A stretch of 64,000 nt of DNA, from contig OENT01000114.1 in the NCBI GenBank assembly GCA_900239685.1, positions 1 to 64,000 of the forward strand, read 5' to 3'. Origin of the DNA: Rotaria macrura (Eukaryota; Rotifera; Eurotatoria; Philodinida; Philodinidae). Position numbers and translations under genes: made by a program. The number at the start of each line of letters is the position of its first letter. Position 1 is the stretch's first letter. A model generated the notes under the pieces. That model searched no databases and had not been told where the DNA came from. It worked only from the letters and a program-made list of their open reading frames with translations. Positions 48,001-64,000 of this stretch are shown piece by piece.

Positions 48001-50963
48001 TCATTTGTAAATAGTTAACGAAGTCTTAATTATTTTCATACTGTTAACAATGGACAGTGTGACTTTTAGCCACATAAAAATTTCGACGATCTTCAAAATT
48101 ATAGAATTAGAGAAGCATGTTTGTGAATGCCATCAGAGATTCGATTTTGTATCAAATGCATAGGCCTGTAGTAAGGCTCTCATGGTTGGACTTCAGTTAG
48201 CATCTACATGACAACAATGTTGGCTTCATTATAGACAATCCGAGCCGCTTATTTATTTTTTTTTCCAGATTTTTCATCACATATACCTGATATAGTAAAG
48301 AAGTTTGATTTCCGAAGATAGATGTGTTTGCTATTACATAGAAATATGCTTCAATAGATACATAATCATATTTGAACCTATAAAACTTGTCATATTGTTT
48401 CTTGCTGCAACGAAAATAACAATTTCAGAAGATGTACATTTTGGTGCATTAGACTGTTTGAAATCAAACAAGATGAATCTAAGACATCAAGACTTATCGA
48501 AAATGCTGTGTGACAGAATCAGCTATCATTGGCAAATTCATGGTGAAAATCTCTCGAAGCATGTCAATGCTACAAACGTGATTATTCTACAGTAATGTAT
48601 CCACTGTAACTTAAACATGTGTTGAAGTCTCATACAACATGAATGAATCTGGTCGAAGATCGATCTTTGTAGTGTCATCTATAATTCTTATGTCTAGCAT
48701 CCTAGCAATTAATACAGTAACATCCTTCGAAAAACTAACCACTGGAATATCATTCGGATGTCTTTTACGCACTGTCCAATCGGAAAATTAATGAGAGACT
48801 ACTTTGTATGTACAGGAATCTTTTGGCTACTCTATAGTGATAGTTTTGGTGGACAACGGTGTAAAAACCGTTCATCTGAATCTTTCTGTAGATCTGATAA
48901 AATACGATGAAGAAATATCGCAAAACGTTTGAACGATTCTCACTACTCAGTTATTCATATTGATAGAATTCGATTTAAAAGTTCAGGCTGGGCAAACTGA
49001 GAAAACTAATAGTATCTTGTCTGCCTGAATAATTGATAGGGATGAGTGTATCTAGAATCATCTCTAGTCGATGACTTGTTTTTTTAACTTCATCAACGAT
49101 ACACATAACTATCGTTATGTAGCACATCTGAAATCTACTCTTTATTTTCAATTAATCTTACCATCTGTATCAAACATTGCAAATGCAATTTCAAATTGTG
49201 TAGTAGGTTCTATATTAATAAAATTAAATAGAATTGTAAAAGAAACACTGTAACTTACTTGTTAGAATTACCCACAGAAATAAATATTCGGCATATGAAA
49301 TAAGGCCTATCGAATAAATTACAGAGTGAAATTTATAGAAAAACGTATATTGAGCCAGAGCTCCGAATAAGATGAAAGATTCGTCCCCATGGGATAATCT
49401 ATGGATTTTTCGATTATGATAGTTTTGAAGAAAAGATGACGATCATAAACATTGACGAGAAACAATCTCATTTTTCGTTCTTATTTTCTATTGAGGGTTG
49501 TTCTTCGATCATGTATCCATTCCTGAATCATCCAAATCAGTCCTTTGTGATAAACACCTCATGAATTTACAGCAATGTTTAGGTTTCCAAAAAAGGAAAT
49601 TTTAGACGCTTCGAAAATTCCAAGTGTTTGGGTTCTTAATTGTTCAGTGCCTCTAAAAATTATCTTCTATCTGAAATTTCCAATTTCTCTAAAAAAATTT
49701 CTCTTGCACTAGTATGTATTTATCACTTTGACAGAAACGCTGGAAATTTCGGTGATTCCTTTTTCGGAATCTAAATTTACCTCTGAATCTGAAAAAAAAA
49801 TACAATTTCTTTTCTGCGCTCAGCCTCACTATGTAATCATGTAGCTTCAGAACAACTCCTTGGCGAAGTATTGTGACTTCAAATATTCTTGAATGTTGCG
49901 ACGAATTGAAAAGGCAACAAGCGAATTTTAAAAAAAACAATCGATTGCCTTTTAGCAATAATGTGGTTTTAAAGTATTATTGTTGTGTTAATTACGTTCT
50001 TATTGCTGTGGAGGATATAAGAAAATTAAGCTCAGTCTTTTTCTACTCGTTAAAATAGATTGTATTTGAAAAGTGGAAAAATAAAAGAGTTTTCAGAAAT
50101 ACGAAAATTTTGCAATATATTTGATAAGCAATAGAGTTTTGAATTGCATGAAAATCCCATGGGGCGAGTCACGAGATGAGATGGGATGACTTTTAAATTT
50201 CATGAGATGCGATGGGATGGATGAAGAAAGTTTTTCCCATCGCATTCCATTAGGAGTTCTGTATTGAACCATACCAGAATCTTCTAGATTTCGAAAAAAT
50301 TTATTCGATCCTCGATGTTTCGCTGGTGTACTACGTAAGATGGAATTAACAATGTTTTCTGTCAATTGTCGACGACCGATGCGAGCTAATAGAAAATGAA
50401 TCAAATACATAGTTAAACATGAAAAGTTTTGTTCATGGTCTTACGTCTAGGTCGTTCTGAGATAACTGATTCAAGAAAATCGACTGGCGTCTGAAACAAT
50501 TAATTTCAAATGAAAACTTGTTAAAATACAAAATAAACTACCATGTATATGTCACCATTGTATTCAATGGAAGCAAAATCATGAAAACGTTGTTCACGAA
50601 TATTTGTAATAGTTTTATCTGCTTTGTTCACATCATCTTTGTCTAGAGTTTCAACGTCGTCGTCATCATCATTATCATTGTTATTGTCATTGTCAATATC
50701 TTTTCTTCGTTCGATTTGCCACGCGTTTGATAGTGCTTTTCCTGTATTTCGTCGTTCCTTGACAAGACAAAACAAAATTGTCACTTATTTTTCAAAACAC
50801 ACGAAACATGTGATCTTACATATTCTGCAGCTCGAACTCTTAAAACAGATAATACATTTTTGTCAAATCTAGGCTTGTCATGATGATAGAAGAAGTAAGA
50901 TGACGTCAGAGATACACTTGTAATTGCAAGTGTTCTCCAATATCTGGCAAAGAAATTGGCCAT
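45010..50963 (-). CDS. MICU2/MICU3-like EF-hand regulator of the mitochondrial calcium uniporter, 14 exons
   Basis: Minus-strand exons, 5' to 3': 50963-50820, 50757-50542, 50490-50445, 50385-50275, 49306-49259, 49209-49162, 47948-47914, 47866-47765, 46381-46290, 45785-45608, 45542-45434, 45379-45277, 45223-45169, 45108-45010. Together they give 461 residues. The N-terminus is short with basic and aromatic residues, fitting mitochondrial import. Then comes a very acidic Asp/Asn run (about residues 70-90), RFHDFASIEYNGDIYMTP, FFRNLEDSGLISYAEYLFL, and an intact first EF-hand loop DTDGNQLVDKHE, assembled across two exons. Next are LLIHFFGKNG, FMENLQTEVLDIEF, ITFEQFKQF and a last EF-hand with loop DADDDQHLLYEE. 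The family senses calcium in the intermembrane space and gates the uniporter. LISYAEYLFL and the C-terminus favour MICU2/3 over MICU1. TATTTTCAG ends 11 nt before the ATG. Confidence 0.93.
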
Positions 50964-53900
50964 TGTATTTACATCTGAAAATACTCTATCTATTCATTGT
51001 TATATCAAGAATGTGAGTTGATCTTTTAAAAAGCTTCATACATGAAATGCACACAAACAAGAGAAAAACTATGTGTCGCAGTCGAAATGTGAATTTCCTC
51101 TAAACTATTCCAAGTTATTTATTAAATTATCTTAAAAACTTAATGAGAAGGTACTAGACTGTGTTTGATACTGAGTAGATTTCGATCGAAGCATGATGAA
51201 TGTCTACAGTTTTGACCGTTAGATGCAGGAACTTCTGGGAATTCGATGCAGCTCCACACACTGTTTGTTAATACTAAATCCTTGAAGTTTGATTACGAAA
51301 TGCTTATAACTACAGTTGAGAGAATCGAAAAAAAAATATGCAGACTTGTTCGCTAATATGACATGCTTAATATTGCATTGTGTTGTAAATTGAACTAAGA
51401 TTACCATTACAATTTCTGAGATTAGATAACAACAGAAGACACGGGTTCGAAAATAGATCTACATCGAAATATTTTTTAAGTTTAATAAATCGTAAATAGT
51501 TACATGCCCTTGAAATCAAGCTATCTGAGGACGAAAATTCGATGAGAAACCACCCCTTCACCATAAAAGTATCCAACTTTGACTAGATAAATAAAAACAA
51601 AAGACGAAATATTGAATAGTGATTTTGAATTCGACAGAAATACGTTTATAATAGTTGCGTCTAAACTACAAAAGACAGACATGGTCTAGTTTGTATCTAT
51701 TTGACGTTGATTCAGATGCTATTCAAAAGAAGAAATACCAAAAGAACATTTTAATTATTTGAAATTGTAAATACTTCTATCATCAGCATTCATCCTAGTA
51801 ATTTGCATTTCGGGGTACCAGATCAGAACCCTTGTTCAAAAAAAATGACTAGACATCATTCTATTAAGCTCCCAATCGTATTCACATCATTCTCATGCGA
51901 AAAACGTCTTTGAAATAAATTTTGTTCGTTTAAAATTTCTTTTTAGATATCATGATCGATCGATATTTTTGAAAAAGCGCATTGTATTAGCCTTGAAGAA
52001 CAAACAATTCATTCACATGGAACATTCCTGTTCGTTAATCAATGTTTTAGTTTTACTTTCTAAATGTTTCTCTGTCTCATGCAGACTGAGCTCTTCTATA
52101 ATAGCATATGGGTAATTAATTTTCTCAAAATGCACTACTATTGTGATATGATATGACATGATTCAAAGAAGTTTATTGGCACTAATAAGTGTTTGATTGT
52201 ATTCAAAAAAAAATATCAAGGACAATATGTCTCGTAGTGGAATAGTTATTATATCAACTTCGTGAGACATTAATCTCTTTTAGAACTGGTTTGGTGAATC
52301 ATTTCTCTGCATGATTAACTATGATCAGGAAAAGGATGTAATAAATTCTTTAACTTTTTTCGGTTGAGATTAGCAGTAAGTAAAATATGTTGTATCTGAT
52401 CTCAAAATATCAATTGAATCATTAACACTTTATTAATCATTTCACCAACTCTATATTGAATGTCTTCCACAGCTATCACTTGCTAAGCAGATAATTTTAT
52501 TTAAATTCAATAAGTTTAATGCTCGGTCAGCGTCAAGAGTTCATCTCTCTTCAATACAGAGAATATTGACAAACTTTCTAATTGTTTTGATCCGTGGTAT
52601 TTTAGATCTGTAGGTGTAGTGATCTCTCTATTGACTTCAATTTAAAAACTGAATTAACTGATGATGTAACATATTCAATGCCTTGATGTGAAAAGAGCTT
52701 GAAATTATTTCTCATAATTCAAATATATATCTGCATTTCTTAATTTCCATGTGTCTACATGCATCAAATCATAATCATCTAACATATGTAATACGCATGG
52801 AAGTTCTTAACTTGAAACCTATGTCAGGTAATTATGTTAATACTTGTATTTAAGAGCTACATTACCTAGATAATCATAAAATACACGAAAAAAATTAAGT
52901 GTAATTATAGATTAATATTCTTATAATAAGACTATTTAAAATTCATTAGGGTATAGAAATAATTACAATCTAATTAGAAGATAATTCAAACGACTTTTCC
53001 TAGTTAAAGATAACAAGTCCTTGCTTAGATGGACTACATGCGATCAATTAGTAACGAATGCTGCAAAAGAGTATACTAGATGTCAGCAGACTACATAGAT
53101 CGTTAACCTTGGAAAATTAAAAATCCAATAATGATGTCATAGTCATAGTACAGAATCTTTTGCTGATAAAACAAATGTTCAAGTGCATCTCTTTCATGTT
53201 AAGTCTAATTCAATTGTACCACATCACATCAATCAAGGTGTCAGTAGCAGCAGGTGACACAACACGAAAGAACACACAAAAAATTTCAACTACAATATCT
53301 GATATAGAGAAATTCTCATCCATCAACGTACAATGTCTTTGAATGGACTTCTGTAGGATATGATTAATAGTTTCAATTTTTTGAAACTCAAAAGTTTTTA
53401 TCGAAGAATTTCAAATGGCTATTTGATAAAGGACTACCATTTCTATCATTAGAATGTCGAATAAGAATTTTTGTTGGGCAAATTTTCTCAGACAGATCTG
53501 TATGATAATTTTTTTTGTTGAATTCTCGATAAAACTAGGTTGTATTAAAAATATTGAGTTTAACATTGTGGTGAACATGGAAGAAAAATGTGAAGTGTAC
53601 GATTTGAACACAATTCATCTTCTCTTTCGCATGACGTATGTCCTAGCTCTGTCTTTCTACTATTTGATTTCAAGACAACATTTGCTACAGAGATAAATTG
53701 AATTATATAGGAGAACGGGGTGGCTAAATACTTCTTTATAATCAGATATTGCCTTTATCCAGAAAGATGGATCCCACGTTGTTCAAACTCAAGAAGCAAT
53801 CATCAGGTTACTTAATTGTAAAATATTGTAAAATACTATTGAATTCATCGAAAGATGCCAGATTTACGTATCAATTGCAACGGATGAGACGCAACAATCT

Positions 53901-55537
53901 TGGATGCCATCATCATGCGAAGAATAGAATACTGAAGTTGACATATCACGCATTTTTATGTCCAATTATGGTTGGAATCTTTTGTTAGTGGCTCGTACTA
54001 CGATTAAAAACAAGAATATGGTGGAAAATTTGTTTCTTCAATAGAATTACTATTGGCCCATTTTTAGCAGCATTCAATGTTCTTTATGGCTAGATTGTAA
54101 GCATCATGAATAGAATTAATTCTATTTACGACATTCACCATTAAAATCCTTTAGAATCTTGAGTTTTTAATGATGAAAAGTCGAAATTCGAATAAGTTTT
54201 ATATTAGATTCATTCAAAGATAGAAATATTCAGTACATCACCAGATCATACGCATGAGCTATCGATCGTTACCAATGAAACATACAGGATTTTTCTTGAT
54301 GAAGTTAATCAAGTATATAATATAAATATGAAATAATTTAATGACAAATCTTCTGTAATTCATATCCTAATATCCTTAGATAATCTATTGGGGGTTTGAT
54401 GATCCTTCCTATACGGTGTAGTACTTTTGTGTACGTTGATTTTCTTTGAAAGATTTCAAAGTGCTTGATGACTCTAATTACATTTTCAAATACAATGTGA
54501 GATACGAAATAGGGCTTTTTTCGGCAAAGCTCGAAATTAACAGATAAAGTTCAAAAGTATATTGATAAAAAAGTCGAAGCATTCTTGAGTTTTTCAAACC
54601 AATTAAATAGATAATTATCATAACAACAGATGGAATCATTTGAGGAACTTTACGGCTGTCCCACAGTTAAAATCTACTTGTCAAAGTTGAATTATCTACT
54701 GTGTACGATTTAGTTTGAATAATTACTTCGAACTAGATTTCTAAATATATCTTTTTCTGCAGTATTTCTATCAGACGAGACACTTGATAGATATTCAGAT
54801 TTCAAACATAAAACCCAAGTTTGTTTTTATTTTACAATAAGAATATTTCGCTTGTAGTCATCATCGAAATATTGTACGTTTCAATCTAGTTTGCAGATTT
54901 CAATATTTTGGCTATAGAAGCAGAGTACAATTCATATTCAATTCCAAGTTTTTCTTGTATTTTTCTTGCATGAAATAGCATTGTAAATGTATACATCTGT
55001 CTTGGTGTTACATAGTTCAACTGATTATTCGATGCTGACGTAAAAGAATCATTCACACAATTTTCTCACCAAACGATGCAACCTGGGTAGTCTGACAGAT
55101 TTCCTGCATAGTAAAAGACGTAGTCTAGCAGAAGAATACTCTCATTCCTAAACACAGGACCATAGCTTTTCTACATGTATCGTTTGACATAGGTTTATTA
55201 TCTGCATGACTCTGAACGCACTCTATCGTATATTACTGTTATCCTATTTCTTATATCAACAGAGGCTTGAAATATTCATGTCTGTCTATTCGCTGATAAC
55301 GCTATGGAAGATCATTACCATACAACATGATTTTATCGAAGTGTCCCATTGGAGAACTATGTGAACAATGATATTTCCGCTGAAATATCCTCCGTGTATA
55401 TTTCGCAGAGGCCTACACGCCAAAAATATCAACCAATCAAATTTTAGAACTTTTCATCACCCAAATCTATTTGTTATTTGTATTTTTTATTTTGTTTCGT
55501 ACAATCGATATTTTTTAAAGATCTCTTTTCGTTTTAG
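50964..55537. other. Long gene-free interval, no recognised feature
   Basis: About 4.6 kb of AT-rich DNA between the diverging MICU (minus) and eL27 (plus) genes. All open frames are under 90 codons without recognisable domains or splice-joined partners. It should contain the two promoters. CGTTTTAG at 55537 is the acceptor before eL27. Confidence 0.4.
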
Positions 55538-55560
55538 ATTTTCCGATCAGAACATCAACC

Positions 55561-56182
55561 ATGGTGAAAATCATGAAAAATCAGAAAGTAGTCATAGTCT
55601 TGGCCGGCCGTTATGCTGGTCGTAAGGCTGTGGTTATTAAAGTAAGGCATTTCGTTTACAAATCTCATCATATCTAAGTTCGGAGTTCTACTTTCAGCCA
55701 TATGACGAAGGTAGTAATGAACGAGGTTATGGTCATGCACTTGTTGCTGGTATCTCTCGCTATCCACGTAAAATAACCAAAAAAATGGGAAAGAAAAAAC
55801 AAGCACGCCGTAATAAAATAAAAACATTTATTAAAGTCGTTAATTACAATCATTTGATGGCTACTCGGTAATTATTTTGTGCATCTTGTTTTATCTTTAA
55901 CAGAAAATTATCCATTGAATTACTTTTTTTTTGTAGATATACTGTTGATATCAACCTTGAAAAAAGTTTGATCAATAAGGATATGTTTCGTGATGTTGGC
56001 CTCCGGCGAAAAGCTCTTCGTGAAGTAAAAGATAAATTCGAAGAACGGTAAGTTTCGCTTTGAATTCTTTTTCTTCTTTACTATGAATAATATGCGTTCG
56101 AAGATCATGTAATTTTTCATCTTTCTATTATAGATACAAAACAGGCAAACATAAATGGTTCTTTCAAAAATTACGATTTTAA
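55561..56182 (+). CDS. RPL27: Ribosomal protein eL27, 4 exons
   Basis: Exons 55561-55641, 55698-55867, 55937-56047 and 56134-56182 give 136 residues, the same length as the human protein. Conserved blocks: [62 protein letters not shown] and the C-terminal [15 protein letters not shown]. It is a cytosolic large-subunit ribosomal protein. The start is fixed by the conserved MVKIMK. A splice acceptor (CGTTTTAG, 55537) lies 23 nt upstream. The SPG7 start is 200 bp downstream on the same strand. Confidence 0.98.
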
Positions 56183-56381
56183 AACTATCATATTGTCATC
56201 GCATCATACAGGAACATTTTTAAACATCATCCGATTTGTTTGTTTTCTGTTTGATACATAAGAAAAGAGAAAAAAAAAGCTAAATAAAATTCTAAACAAC
56301 AACAGTATAGAATGAATGCAAATTGCGATATAAAATATCGATCGACTGATCACCATCATTCTCTCTAGATTTTTGAGTATC

Positions 56382-63186
<6,805 letters not shown>

Positions 63187-63318
63187 AAGAAAGAATTGTT
63201 GTTCTTTCGTTCTCGATTGTTTATTATCTTCCCTAAACATTTTTTGTTTTTATATTCTTGCACATAAATATAATAATAAAGAAACGTCATTCTAAGTTAG
63301 AAAAATACTAGATAAGAC

Positions 63319-63327
63319 TATATAAAT
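63319..63327 (+). promoter_or_regulatory. TATA-like box before the hydroxylase gene
   Basis: TATATAAAT lies 30-38 nt upstream of the ATG at 63357. If it acts as a TATA box, transcription would begin almost at the start codon. This gene also lacks a good pyrimidine-rich acceptor there, unlike most other genes in the window. Confidence 0.35.
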
Positions 63328-63356
63328 CAGTCAAGATAAAACTGCGAAGTAAAACA

Positions 63357-64000
63357 ATGCTCAATTTTTCTGACCCATTTCTAATGATTTTTGGTACATT
63401 TGTACTTCATCAATTGATCTTCTGGATTTCGAATGGTATTATATTACTTCTAACATATGTTATTTATCCCACTGATTCAATTAAATATAAAATCCAAAAG
63501 GTTGTTAATTATTTATATTAATACATTAATATCATGTTGTTTTTCTCTCCCTAAAGGGCATTCATGTAGATGCAAAAGATGTTAAAAAATGTGCAAAAAC
63601 AGTATTGAAAAATCAATTGTTCATACTTTTCCCTTCCCTTATTTTGATGTGTCCACTATTTATGCATTTAAACATGCGTTGGCACATACCATTTCCACCA
63701 TGGTATCATATTCGTTGAACGATACAACTTTTCCTTTGACATATGATCCTGTTTCTTTTTTTCTTACATAGGTATCAGGTTGTACTTGAGCTAATCGGTT
63801 TTGTTGGCGCTACTGAAATCTTCTTCTACTACAGTCATTTGTCACTTGTAAAAAATTTTAAAAATATAAATACTTTTCGTGCGTTAAATCAACAAAAATA
63901 TTTTTTGTTCTCATAGCACATACCTTCTATATACGAATACGTCCATAAAAAACATCATCGATTTCGAGCACCAATTGGTATCACATGCGAATACGCACAT
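63357..64000 (+). CDS. Fatty acid hydroxylase superfamily (C4-methylsterol oxidase / FAXDC2-like), 5' part
   Basis: Four exons are visible: 63357-63500, 63557-63702, 63772-63847 and 63917 to the window edge, in frame throughout. The protein starts with two hydrophobic segments (FLMIFGTFVLHQLIFWI, LFILFPSLILMCPLF). It then shows the first histidine box HLSLH, formed across the exon 3-4 junction (IFFYYSHLSLHIPSIYEYVH), and the second box HKKHH. These are ligands of the di-iron centre of ER membrane hydroxylases acting on sterols or fatty acyl chains. WYQVVLELIGFV and YSH...H wording fits the FAXDC2/sterol-C4-oxidase group; the substrate cannot be decided. The third histidine box lies beyond the window. 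Confidence 0.85.

Noticed and set aside
49070-49110. Candidate MICU exon encoding IVDEVKK after the DTDG exon
   Set aside because: It leaves the frame out of phase with the next exon. The 35-bp exon at 47914-47948 restores both phase and a canonical EF-hand loop.
53160-53990. Cluster of short open frames
   Set aside because: No domain, no splice-linked partner and AT-rich random-like composition.

Overview
The window is animal nuclear DNA: AT-rich, with intron-dense genes whose GT-AG introns are mostly 50-80 bp, compact head-to-tail gene clusters, and accessory stretches full of DNA transposons. The best fit is a bdelloid rotifer. That is an inference from three things: a pseudogene of the ADP-ribosyltransferase/TPR type I associate with bdelloids, an intact DUF4246 gene of mainly fungal distribution, and splice acceptors just upstream of start codons, as expected where spliced-leader trans-splicing operates.

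Layout. 1-663 holds a LINE reverse transcriptase fragment on the minus strand. 1381-3276 is a two-exon DUF4246 gene. 4.1-24.6 kb is mostly accessory. It contains foldback elements that share CCCAGG ends, and a degenerate 1.36-kb hAT transposon (6460-7823) with an 8-bp target duplication and GGGGCGGGG subterminal arrays. It also contains an ART-TPR pseudogene (10246-13959, minus) split by a 619-bp hAT-type element, a tRNA-like gene with an odd anticodon loop, a 16.1-17.4 kb repeat cluster, an uninterrupted bHLH-PAS gene (19426-21009, minus) and a Ly6/quiver-like gene (21430-21918, minus).

From 26 kb the window is dense and conserved. CDC5L, PDCD5, a PRELID3/slowmo-type lipid-transfer protein and the phosphorylase kinase beta subunit lie in the same orientation, 120-220 bp apart (26071-42328). 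A third hAT-type element (42894-43434) follows. A MICU2/3-type regulator of mitochondrial calcium uptake is on the minus strand (45010-50963). After a 4.6-kb gap come ribosomal protein eL27, a paraplegin (SPG7) m-AAA protease and the 5' part of a fatty-acid/sterol-hydroxylase gene, again head to tail 170-200 bp apart.

Exon boundaries were read by hand from GT/AG sites, frame continuity and remembered family sequences. For every intact multi-exon gene the summed coding length is a multiple of three, which supports the models. The main finds are the word-saturated transposon families, the dated insertion inside the ART-TPR pseudogene, and the near-universal splice acceptor 4-25 nt upstream of ATG, which suggests trans-splicing of operon-like clusters.
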